Positions 11,432-19,988 of a stretch of DNA of 64,000 nt are shown here, in pieces. Source of the DNA: Exobasidium rhododendri (lineage: Eukaryota; Basidiomycota; Exobasidiomycetes; Exobasidiales; Exobasidiaceae); contig CP110630.1 of assembly GCA_026210745.1 (NCBI GenBank), positions 5,146,001-5,210,000 on the forward strand, read 5' to 3'. A program made the translations under genes and the position numbers. The notes beneath the pieces are model-generated. The model ran no database searches. It was not told the DNA's origin and saw nothing but the letters and a program-made list of their open reading frames with translations. Within the stretch, counting starts at the first letter, position 1. Each line of letters opens with the position of its first letter.

Positions 11432-13423
11432 ATGTCCAATCATAGAGGAAGGATTACTCGTGCCGCTGAGCACTTCTTGGCAGAAGCTAATCTGCAGCTG
11501 GGAATGGTCATTGATATGGAAGATGATGTTGCACCGTCTAGCACAAAAGAGACCGTTGGCAACATTGAGTCAGCAGAGATCAATAATACAACAGAAGCAA
11601 TGCCCAACGCAGAGATTGCAGATGAATGGGATGATGCATTTGGTGATCAGTACGTTCAAGATCATTTGTTGTCGAGTGGAACAATTAAATCATACAAGCA
11701 GAATATTGTACGCTTCAGGAAATGGATTGCAACATTAGGCAGCTCTTGTACATTTAAAGACGGCCTAGACATGCTTGGTGAGCACAGTGAAAGGCTCTGC
11801 CGCGCCTGGTTACAAGAGCGTGTGAGACTGGCCGATGCCAACTCAAGCACACTGCAAAGTATGCACGCAGCGCTCAAATGGCACTTCCTTACTGTACACA
11901 ACTGTGATAGTGCTCCGCAAACTGGCTGGCACAAGACCACAGAAGGAGAATGGACGGGCAATCCTGTCTTCAGTAAGAGGTATCTGAACCTATTCAGAAG
12001 CAAGATGCGTGAAGTGAAGCGCTCTCTGGTTGCAAGCAAAAGCTCTCTACCAATGCTTTATCAGTATCTGTCCGTCATCCTAAAGGACATCAAGACAAAG
12101 CTACTTGCCTTTGACGCAACACCACATCTCATCACAAGTGAGCGTACACAATTAGAGTTCATGCATTTCTACATGATCCTGGCTTACAGGCTTTGGGCAC
12201 GTTGTGATGAGATCTGCTCAATGCTATGGCGTCACATACATTCAACAATCAAATTCTCTTCTCCGGGAAACAATCCCTATCTGGAAGTGACAATTGCATT
12301 CCGCAAAACAAATCAGTATGAACTGAACAAAGCCAACGTATACCAGCTCTACTTCCTGCCTGGACGGCCATTGGTAGATGCTGTCTCATCATATCAACGG
12401 TGGCATGCTTACTGGAAACTTGTTTGCGGACATGAGCCAAGGCCAACCGATCACATCTTTCCTGCACCAGACAAGAAGGTGGGCCGTCTGCAGACTGGCA
12501 CAAGGATGGAAGCAGCACAGATCAATTTAATGTTGGGTCAGATAGAGAATATCAACAGTATGCTGAAGAATCAGCAGGGCAAATTTACGTCTCACTGTTT
12601 CCGACGCGGCGGAGCACAAGACGCGGTATTACACGCACACCTGTATGGAGAACAGAGGCAGTCCATTACGCGTGCCCTGTGGTGGGGTGGCTGGTCTAAA
12701 GGGGAGCGTACCAACATGTTGGCTCACTACCTCTTAGAAGAGGTTGCTACGCAAGAAGAGTATCATGGAGATATGGAGGATCCAGGTGGAGACAACGTCC
12801 GAGGTAGCTACTTTGCAGGTGCACAAATGTCAGGACAGGACCGCATGATAGAGTCTTTCCAGTACGCCCTTGGAAAGCTCGAGAAACAACTCAGTATAAT
12901 GCAGCAGACCAACGTCAGCCTTGTAGAAGCACTGTTGCAGGGTTCACAGAGAGTGCAGGCACAGGCTGGCACCGCAAACACAGCAGCAACACCCAGTGTA
13001 GTCAACAGCGTCAACAGTCAACTGGAACACCTTGCCGGCACCTCTGCAGCAGTTGCTATTGGTGCCAACGCTGCTTCTGCTCTGGCAAGTGGGACGCCGC
13101 ACATAGCTCCTGGCAGGCCGCTGCCACTGAGAATACCATCTGTAAAGACAGTAGAGGAGGTTGTTAAGCAATGGGAATTGGGCAATGCAAGTCAGAACCT
13201 TCTGGCTTTGTGCCGTTGGACCCCCGCTATGCGCAAGAAGGACAAAGGGGGAAATGCTCAAGTGTACAGTCTACGCAAGAAGATCTATGATGGGTATCTC
13301 AAGCGTAATAAGGATCTAAAGGCATTCTATGAGGCATATGGTGGTCCTGGCTTGACATTGCGTAGATACATTGATGCAATAAAGGCTGAAGAAAAAGATA
13401 TACGAGTAGTGCAAAAAGGCTGA
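11432..13423 (+). CDS. Crypton tyrosine recombinase with C-terminal GCR1_C DNA-binding domain
   Basis: Single exon, 663 residues, ATG at 11432. The order is a core-binding region (about 70-160), a catalytic domain (about 235-440) and a C-terminal Gcr1-type DNA-binding domain (about 570-655, with LRIPSVKTVEEVVKQWE, then WTPAMRKKD). Recombinase residues are visible: box-I Arg257 in ARCDEICSMLW, the HxxR motif H388-C-F-R391, Trp at 417-421 and the nucleophile candidate Tyr433 in AHYLLEE. Fungal Cryptons are known for this fusion of a tyrosine recombinase and GCR1_C. Such enzymes cut and rejoin DNA through a phosphotyrosine link. The frame is uninterrupted, which suggests recent activity or selection. 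A 260-residue open frame overlapping the 5' end in another frame is a shadow. Confidence 0.9.
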   Translation: MSNHRGRITRAAEHFLAEANLQLGMVIDMEDDVAPSSTKETVGNIESAEINNTTEAMPNAEIADEWDDAFGDQYVQDHLLSSGTIKSYKQNIVRFRKWIATLGSSCTFKDGLDMLGEHSERLCRAWLQERVRLADANSSTLQSMHAALKWHFLTVHNCDSAPQTGWHKTTEGEWTGNPVFSKRYLNLFRSKMREVKRSLVASKSSLPMLYQYLSVILKDIKTKLLAFDATPHLITSERTQLEFMHFYMILAYRLWARCDEICSMLWRHIHSTIKFSSPGNNPYLEVTIAFRKTNQYELNKANVYQLYFLPGRPLVDAVSSYQRWHAYWKLVCGHEPRPTDHIFPAPDKKVGRLQTGTRMEAAQINLMLGQIENINSMLKNQQGKFTSHCFRRGGAQDAVLHAHLYGEQRQSITRALWWGGWSKGERTNMLAHYLLEEVATQEEYHGDMEDPGGDNVRGSYFAGAQMSGQDRMIESFQYALGKLEKQLSIMQQTNVSLVEALLQGSQRVQAQAGTANTAATPSVVNSVNSQLEHLAGTSAAVAIGANAASALASGTPHIAPGRPLPLRIPSVKTVEEVVKQWELGNASQNLLALCRWTPAMRKKDKGGNAQVYSLRKKIYDGYLKRNKDLKAFYEAYGGPGLTLRRYIDAIKAEEKDIRVVQKG

Positions 13424-13426
13424 ATT

Positions 13427-14119
13427 ATCTGTATCTTCCAACGTACAACTGAGCAGTGACATGACATGTAATTGACAAACTGTTTAACCCACATAATATG
13501 CTCCTTATGAACTTCCCAAAACATCATCAAGCGTAGTCCTACCTTGAGATGCAAGCATTTGGCTCCCATTCCCTATTTTACATGGCTCTAACTAAGCAAT
13601 AATATTTGCTCACGTATGCCCTAATTTTCTTGAAGCAACACTTCTTTGACAGATTATGAGATGAATTTGTATCATGCAATTGACACAATATTAAGACCAT
13701 AGAATATGCTCCTTCTGATCTCTTGATAGTGTCCTTAACCATGTCTCTAGCATGTCTGAGCAAGTCACCGTCAGGCTCTAGATTGTCCTTGCGTGTAAGG
13801 ATTTTGAAAAAAAAAAAAACGCAAATGTTCAACAGACTGTGTACAAGACACCTACCTTTTTCTCTTGAAACGCTTCAAACCACAAAATATGCTACCTCTG
13901 AACTTTCTAAAATGATATCAAACATGTCTCTAGCATGGCTCAGTGGCTCACAATAAGTGTTTACAATTAGGATGCCTGTAAGAGATTTTTTTCAAAAAAG
14001 TGTGTGGCAGAAAAATATTCATTTCATCCATTCGGATGCCTGTAAGGATTTTTTTGAAATTTTTTTCTCACACCGTTGAACATCCTTTGGGGTGGTCTAA
14101 ATTGTGTCTATTGGTCTAA
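13427..14119. repeat. Degenerate tandem repeat, units about 185-210 bp, between the Crypton and the dioxygenase gene
   Basis: Three diverged units can be aligned by eye. Their anchors are AATATGCTCCTT near 13494, AATATGCTCCTT near 13703 and AATATGCTACCT near 13887. Units two and three share ATGTCTCTAGCATG followed by GTCTGAG/GCTCAG, and all later units end in a TGTAAGGATTTT-like word plus an A or T run (near 13790, 13975 and 14040). The first two units also carry the ATGYAATTGAC word. Read on the minus strand, units two and three give similar peptides (both contain HARDM, then a serine and AY), with a stop in unit three. No gene is supported here. Confidence 0.6.
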
Positions 14120-15028
14120 TTATGGTACATGAGCTTTCTTGCTTCTTACACGGGGTATCCTTGTTGAGGATCCAGCACCTTCTACATCTCGGACTTCCAT
14201 GGAAGGGAGCTGTTTTTTCAGCACTATCAGCCGTCTCATTGACAGACTTACTGCATATCTCCTTGCCATGTCTTCTTCTGAAGTTCCATCCGTTGGTCTG
14301 ACCTTGTGTTCCATATTAGCTCTGAAGAAGAGGACATCTCCCGGGTGGAGACATACGGCCGACCCTTCCACCTCTATGACCACCTTACACCCAAAATTGA
14401 TGAGGATAGTTGGATCTGAATCCCTGCTGTCTCTATGACTCTCTGTCGAGAAGCCTTGTATGACGGCAGCCAGTGCATACCATGGATGTAGAAGACTACA
14501 ATCACCAGCGGGGAAGAGAGATTCCATCCATTCAAAACCTTCTTCCCGAGTGTCCAGTTCCTCTCTGAAGTCTTCTGCAAGTAGGGAGTCCAAGATGATG
14601 ACAAATGACATAAAGAATGAATGAATCCAGTCAAGCATCTTGTCTGAAGCAGGCTTGCATCTGATGTGTTCCCGTGTCCAACCTATCTGCCGACCAAAAT
14701 TGTACCATATCCCCAAATGAACCACCAGTGCTCCGTGACGATCAGGATCATCTAAATTCTCCAGCGCTGACTTGTAAAGAGACTCCTTCAGCTCCCATCC
14801 CTCCCTGTACATCTCGTTGAGACGGGCAGCTGACCTTGTTGAGGTAGGAGAGAAGCGCTGCATAATGGTCTTATGGCCAGCACTGATGGTAATGTTAGTC
14901 CTGTCTTCCAGATCAATGTAGGCGTGTGGATGCTCATGATGATGGGCAATTTTGCGGCTCTGCACCTCTACCCTTTCCCTCCTCTTCCTAGCAGCATCTG
15001 TGTCAAGTCTCTTAGGTCTGAAAGGCAT
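14120..15028 (-). CDS. 2-oxoglutarate/Fe(II)-dependent dioxygenase-like protein in the Crypton island
   Basis: Single exon, 302 residues, from the first ATG (15028; the frame runs a little further upstream without an ATG). A basic N-terminus (RPKR, ARKRRERVEVQSRK) is followed by an all-alpha region and a double-stranded beta-helix core. The core shows H198-R-D200 (HxD), a hydrophobic strand TILINFG, HPGDVLFF, then H241 and R256/R257, in the order and spacing of iron and 2-oxoglutarate ligands. The substrate cannot be read from sequence. In basidiomycetes, TET/JBP-type dioxygenases have expanded together with DNA transposons, mainly KDZ elements, so nucleic acid is a reasonable guess; prolyl-hydroxylase-like enzymes are an alternative. 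It is convergent with the Crypton and lies next to the DUS1 promoter. Confidence 0.65.
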   Translation of the reverse strand: MPFRPKRLDTDAARKRRERVEVQSRKIAHHHEHPHAYIDLEDRTNITISAGHKTIMQRFSPTSTRSAARLNEMYREGWELKESLYKSALENLDDPDRHGALVVHLGIWYNFGRQIGWTREHIRCKPASDKMLDWIHSFFMSFVIILDSLLAEDFREELDTREEGFEWMESLFPAGDCSLLHPWYALAAVIQGFSTESHRDSRDSDPTILINFGCKVVIEVEGSAVCLHPGDVLFFRANMEHKVRPTDGTSEEDMARRYAVSLSMRRLIVLKKQLPSMEVRDVEGAGSSTRIPRVRSKKAHVP

Positions 15029-15511
15029 AGTATTATGGTATACCAATGCCAGGGTGGTGGTGGGGGGGGTGAGATGAGATCTTCTGTAGGGGGGAAAAGC
15101 CCAATCTAAAAAAGGGGTTCAACGCGCGCACAACCAGTCAAAAAATAAAAATTTGCAAAATCACGAAGATCTTCGTGATTTTGGAAGTCACGAGAACACG
15201 AGAATCTTCGTGATTTCAAAGTCTAAATCCAGGGCCAAGATCGAGGCGCGCGCCAGTCAAAACGAAAAGTCAAACGATGGGAAATATATTCTACTTTTCT
15301 TGGTCCGGGGGGTGATTCCATTGCTCCAGTGCCTATATTCGATACATCAGTTATACGAATACACACAAACGTCGCTTTGGCTCTCGGTGCGATTGTCAAG
15401 GCTTCGCTGCTGGGCCGACTTGCCACCATCTCATCCTTCTTGTCCTTGCCTTGGTCACCTTACTTGCGACTTGTACTAAGGTCAGCAAGTCTGCATAGAC
15501 GGCAATTCAGT
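15029..15511 (+). promoter_or_regulatory. Dioxygenase-DUS1 divergent intergenic region
   Basis: No gene is supported. It holds G-rich (15054-15070), A-rich (15141-15150) and CG-rich (15123-15129, 15245-15252) patches, and the 26-bp palindrome described separately. CCAGTCAAAA occurs at 15134-15143 and 15251-15260, and also at 9841-9850 in the island. The DUS1 frame is open upstream of its first ATG, but no ATG lies there. Confidence 0.4.
15157..15216. repeat. Perfect 26-bp palindrome plus a repeated half
   Basis: 15157-15182 is a perfect palindrome centred on AGATCT, with arms AAAATCACGAAGA. The half ATCTTCGTGATTT (15169-15181) recurs exactly at 15204-15216. It lies 300 bases upstream of the DUS1 ATG and at the right edge of the island. 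It could be a transcription-factor site or a transposon remnant. Confidence 0.6.
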
Positions 15512-16969
15512 ATGCCGGCGACGACGATCATCGTGCCGCGAGATGACGAATCTGACTCACCAATTCTCTCGCTGGATGCTTTCCCTCACACTGGAGTACC
15601 GCTTCACCCCAAGAAGAGTGGTTTTGAGCTGTACTCATCTATTGGGTCACCAAAGCATGTCGTCGCACCAATGGTAGATCAGTCGGAATTGGCGTGGAGA
15701 ATCTTGTCCAGGCGGTACGACTCGCACTTGATTTACACACCGATGATCAATGCGAGGTCTTTTGCTGCCAAGGTCAAGGCAAAGGGTGTCCATAATCAGA
15801 CTGAGTTCTGGATTGCAGAACGGAGCGACGAACAAGAGGAGGGACGAAGTATCTTAGGTGGAGATGATGGAGGGGGAGCGATAGGATCCGATCGACCTTT
15901 AATTGCACAATTTGCTGGCCATGAGCCCGAATCTCTCCTTGCCGCGGCACAAGCCGTCGAGGAGCATTGTGATGCCATCGACTTGAACCTAGGTTGTCCT
16001 CAAGATATTGCAAGACGAGGTCATTACGGCTCGTTCTTACAGTCAGACTGGCAATTGATCTTTCGCCTTATAAATACACTTCACATCAATTTACGAATAC
16101 CAGTCACGGCAAAGATGAGAGTGTTTGAGTCGACGGAAAGGACTGTATCATACGCTTTGATGATGGAAAGAGCAGGAGCTCAGATGATAACAGTTCATGG
16201 TCGGACGAGGGAGATGAAAGGCCATAAGACGGGACTGGCGGACTGGAAGAAGATCAAAGCTGTCAAGGAAGCAGTGCAGGTGCCAGTCTTTGCTAATGGT
16301 AACATTCTGTTTCATGAGGATGTTGATGATGCGATTCAATCTACAGAAGCAGAAGGGGTGATGAGCGCTGAAGGGAATCTCTACAATCCAACGCTTTTCG
16401 CGAAAGCTCCTTCTACCTCGACACAGCTATATCCGCTTGCGCCCTATCTTTCATTCCCAAGGCTGACGATGCTGATCGAGGAGTACCTGGATATTTGTGC
16501 TCGGTTGAAGACACCGACTCGAGCGAGTTCGATAAAGAGCCATATTTTTCGACTTGCCAGACCTGCTCTAGAGATACACCGAGATCTCCGACCAGTGCTC
16601 GGCAAATGTACCATCACGGGCTCAGAAAAAGGAAAGGGTCAATACGAGCAATTTTTCAACTTTCATAGCAAGCTCTGCGAACTGTTAAGTAAAGATGAAG
16701 AGGATGAAAGGTATACGTCACAAGTGAGCAAGAGTATTGTACAATTTAGATCCTCGGGCAAAGAAGGCGAGGATCTGCCATACATTCCTCATTGGCTAGC
16801 GCAGCCTTATTATCGCAAGACTTTACCGCCAGTCGATGAGTCTGTGGAGGAAAAAGAAGCGAGGAGGGTGAAACGCAAGCAACGTGTCGAGCAAACGGAA
16901 GGCTTAGATGAGCCCGACAGCGGCATAGAAGAGCAAGAAAGTACCAGCAAAAAGCTTCGAGTGGGTTAA
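15512..16969 (+). CDS. DUS1: tRNA-dihydrouridine synthase, Dus1 type
   Basis: 485 residues from the first ATG of the frame. Dus hallmarks are APMVDQSELAWR (flavin-binding loop), PMINARSF, and DLNLGCPQDIARRGHYGSFL with the catalytic cysteine in NLGCP. Then come VTAKMRVFE, ITVHGRTREMKG and VPVFANGNI of the TIM barrel, followed by a helical domain and the end-of-Dus1 signature HWLAQPYYRK. The enzyme is FMN-dependent and reduces uridine in the tRNA D-loop (U16/U17 in the yeast Dus1 family). The last 60 or so residues are charged. A GTGGGT at 16961, just before the stop, could act as a splice donor into the next gene. Confidence 0.92.
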   Translation: MPATTIIVPRDDESDSPILSLDAFPHTGVPLHPKKSGFELYSSIGSPKHVVAPMVDQSELAWRILSRRYDSHLIYTPMINARSFAAKVKAKGVHNQTEFWIAERSDEQEEGRSILGGDDGGGAIGSDRPLIAQFAGHEPESLLAAAQAVEEHCDAIDLNLGCPQDIARRGHYGSFLQSDWQLIFRLINTLHINLRIPVTAKMRVFESTERTVSYALMMERAGAQMITVHGRTREMKGHKTGLADWKKIKAVKEAVQVPVFANGNILFHEDVDDAIQSTEAEGVMSAEGNLYNPTLFAKAPSTSTQLYPLAPYLSFPRLTMLIEEYLDICARLKTPTRASSIKSHIFRLARPALEIHRDLRPVLGKCTITGSEKGKGQYEQFFNFHSKLCELLSKDEEDERYTSQVSKSIVQFRSSGKEGEDLPYIPHWLAQPYYRKTLPPVDESVEEKEARRVKRKQRVEQTEGLDEPDSGIEEQESTSKKLRVG

Positions 16970-17064
16970 TCTTTGCCCTGTCGCAATATCGAAGAAAGAG
17001 TTGATGGGCACAATGTTGATTCCCGTTGCCTCTCTCTCTCTCTTGTTCCCCCCTTTCTCACCAG

Positions 17065-17830
17065 ACGCTGTTGGGTGATGCTCAAGCGATCAAGGTGGAG
17101 GCCAACCTACTGTTCCAGAAGCAGCAATTTGATGATGCAATCATCAAGTACACGGAGGTGTTGGATGTACTACCCTCAAGGGCGATCGAGGAGGCTGAAG
17201 AAGAAGAAGAGAATGCCACTGCCGAACAAAACCATCTGAAGGAACGAAGGGATGAGGTGACGATTGTGTCTTCCGTAGAAGGGGAAGAGGAAAGCGAGGA
17301 AGTGATGGGACAGATCCGCATCCTGCGATCAGTCATCTTCGCCAACCTAGCTGCTTGTCACTTGAAGAAGGATGATCTCAAGGAGGCAGTGATTGCTTGC
17401 AATAGCTCACTACTCGACGATCCCCTCTACTTGAAAGCGCTGAATCGAAGAGCACAAGCTAATGAAGGAATCGGATCTTGGTCCAGTCTGACTTCTTCAC
17501 TGGAAGGTAAGTCTATCGAGAGAAGTGTGCAGACTATCTCCCGCTCCTTCTCACAATTTCTCCTCTTCTCTTCATTCCTTCTACTGATCTGAAGATTACA
17601 AGACGATGAATGCCATGCCTCATCCCGCTTCTCTACAGCCCTCCCTGAACGCCGCTTTGAAACGAATACCCTCTTTGATAACATCGACTAGTGAAAAGGA
17701 AAAGGAGGAGATGATGGGGAAATTGAAAGGCCTGGGGGACAGCGTCTTGGGATACTTTGGTCTCTCTACCAACAACTTTCAATTCCAAAAGGGAGAAGGT
17801 GGCGGCTATAATCTGAACTTTGTAAAATAG
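17065..17830 (+). CDS. TTC1: TPR protein related to TTC1 (5' end unresolved)
   Basis: Exons 17065..17506 and 17595..17830 are clear. The first begins at a CAG acceptor after a long pyrimidine tract, and the splice GAAG|GTAAGT joins SSLE to DYKTMN. The protein has TPR helices (AQAIKVEANLLFQKQQFDDA; ILRSVIFANLAACHLKKDDL; YLKALNRRAQANE) and the TTC1-type tail MMGKLKGLGDSVLGYFGLS. Proteins of this kind are Hsp90/Hsp70 or G-protein cochaperones; the partner here is unknown. There is no in-frame ATG in the first exon. Two starts are possible: a 21-base exon at 17004-17024 with an unusually short 40-base intron, or fusion to DUS1 through 16961-17064. Confidence 0.75.
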
Positions 17831-19988
17831 GACATGGGAGGGTGCTTCTTGCATCGTTACCTCTCCATTCGTGTCATCAGTCCGTCTTCTTTCTCTTTTG
17901 CATTGTATACCTACTCTACCTTCACAAGCATCGCATCGATCCATCTTGTTTTATCACTAATCGATGTTCCGCACAATTTCGAATCACTCCCTCTTTTGAT
18001 CAGTCATCATGCATAGGAATGATTCAGAATTTCCCGAGCCCCTACACCGTATACGCTAGATCACAGAAAGGAGAAGTTGATGGACATCATGACTATGGCT
18101 ATGGCCCTTGGTTCGTACTTCCAAAAGGAATCGAACTGCAAATTTTCCACCCAAGCGCGTACCCTCCTTTTCGCGCTTGCGCAGGGGTAGCCTCGGTAAA
18201 TCTTCCTCGTGCAGTAGATTCGTCGTCATTCGCCCTGAACGTGTGCGCGCGCGCGTATCTAGAAGTGCACAAGCGTACGAGAGCTGATCGGCTTTCGCCC
18301 TAGATCGCCGCGCTAAAAGGGACGTTGTGTTGTATGTAGTAAGGGCAGCCCAGTGCATAGAGATACATATTCGCAGGCAGGTTGTCCCTAGAACCGATCC
18401 CCTCTCTTCCTAGCTTGTGTTGGCGCACGCGGACAACGCAGGGCGTAGTAGAGCAAGACGAGACTGCGGACCATCATGTGGCCAAGCCATTCTCCATCAA
18501 GCCAAGGATTGCAGATGGTCATCCCCACCCCAAGGGGACATCCGTCTCGCACAAGGAAGGCGAAGAATGCAGAGCGGGTGGTTTCAATCTACGTGCGTGT
18601 CAATGCGGCCGGGGATTCTCATCGACGATCAATGATTCTACTACAAAGTACATTATAGTCTCAACATATCTCTGTAAGTCGAACTTTACTATTGGCCCGC
18701 CGTCCGACCGGACGTGCTTTGCGTGCGAGTGTACCCATCGCCTACGTTCTTGTACTTCTGTGTACTGGGACCTGGTGATTAGGGTCTTTGAGTAAGCGCA
18801 TCTAAATGCCGCTGCATTGTAATCCAATCTATATTCCTATCGTCGTCAGTTGCCCCTTCCCTTTCTTTCTTTCCCCCCCCCTCCTTACCCCCCAAAAGGA
18901 GGATCCATTAGAAGCGCAATAGCAAAAGGAAGAAGAGCATTCCAATGACATGCATACCTTACCTCCTTGACGAAATATTTAAGTTTCAATTTGTGCAGCG
19001 CGTTCTTGTGTGTGAGAATATAAATTTTCGCGCTTCGACACAACACGTCGAGCAGACCTCTCACGCCACCCGCCTGCCTAATTTTGTATTCAAGCTCTCC
19101 GACTTTGTATTGCTCGCGTGGCTACTCGCCGTCCCAGCAAGGAAGGTGGATTGTACTTCTCGCGTTGAGAGCCTAATTAGGAAAGGGGAGCCATAGTCAT
19201 AGGAGAAATTCTAACTTTCGTAGCTGGGCCAGCAAAAATCATAACCATAATCCAGGTCGCCCCTTGCATATTAGATCCCTAATCCTGTGCAACTCGCAAC
19301 TATTCCCACCCCTTACACCACACGCCCGCTCCGTTTCCGCTTTTCTCTGCTTTTTCTCCTCTTCCATTTCTTTTGGCCCACCTCCCTCCTTGGCCAATCC
19401 TCCTCTCTTTTGCTTCCCTTTTTCTTTTCTTTTTCTTTATTTTGCTCAGAACTATTTCGTTCTGACATTATACCTTTCATTTGGCGCTGGAGCGATCTGA
19501 ACGCCGAACCCCCCCATTTCTATCCCTCCTCCCCTTCTTTTTCTTTAAATCTTTCCCATTACAGTAGGGCTGGTTCCCTATATCCCCTTTTTCCTATTTT
19601 CTTTTAACCGCCTACCGGTATTGCTATCCAACTCTCTCTCTCCTTTTGACACCTTTTCTGTTTAATCATTCCTTTCATTTTTCCCGTATATAGGGTCTGT
19701 CAGCTGTCCACTCGCTTGATATATTCCCTTTTCTACCACACATACTACCGTCGTCACTTCCCCTACTCCCTCCTTTTCTTACCACCAATCCGCCATCCTC
19801 GCCTCCTCCAGTTTTGCTCCATCAAAGGTGCTTGAAGCCCTTACAATCTGGTTGCTCCTTCCTACTCGAATCCAGTACACAGTAAATTAAACGCACCGGT
19901 CAATTCGCGCCCCTCCACAACACTTCAACTTACGAACGCATCTCTGTCCCGACCTTGAAAAGAACGACCACATATAACTTTAACGAAG
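17831..19988 (+). promoter_or_regulatory. Long intergenic region upstream of the PCL-type cyclin
   Basis: About 2.2 kb without a supportable gene. The last 700 bases are strongly pyrimidine-rich on the plus strand (CT-rich runs from about 19300 to 19800), typical of a long fungal 5' leader or promoter. A GCGCGCGCGCG run lies at 18244-18254. Several open frames up to 137 codons occur, but none has recognisable domains. A regulated cyclin often has a long upstream region, so this may be one large promoter. Confidence 0.4.

Larger units (their letters stand above)
11052..13684 (+). mobile_element. Crypton (tyrosine-recombinase DNA transposon), proposed extent
   Basis: The recombinase gene at 11432-13423 defines the element. 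No terminal inverted repeats bracket it, as expected for Cryptons, which move through tyrosine-recombinase chemistry and leave only short direct repeats. The 11-mer ATGCAATTGAC occurs at 11052-11062 and again at 13674-13684, with a 10-of-11 version at 13466-13476, so the element could be 2.4 or 2.6 kb long. A 14-bp direct repeat (11090-11103, 15149-15162) would instead enclose the dioxygenase gene too. The ends are therefore a proposal. The frame has no internal stop and looks whole. Confidence 0.55.

Noticed and set aside
10956-11738. 260-codon plus-strand open frame across the Crypton promoter
   Set aside because: It overlaps the recombinase start in another frame, begins inside the MITE-like arm and has no family features.
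9104-15511. Retrovirus-like, LTR or Polinton-type element in the island
   Set aside because: No reverse transcriptase, integrase, capsid or long terminal direct repeats were seen; the recombinase is of the tyrosine type.
18382-18795. 137-codon frame in the long cyclin upstream region
   Set aside because: No recognisable domain, no splice context and a neighbouring overlapping set of frames of similar quality.
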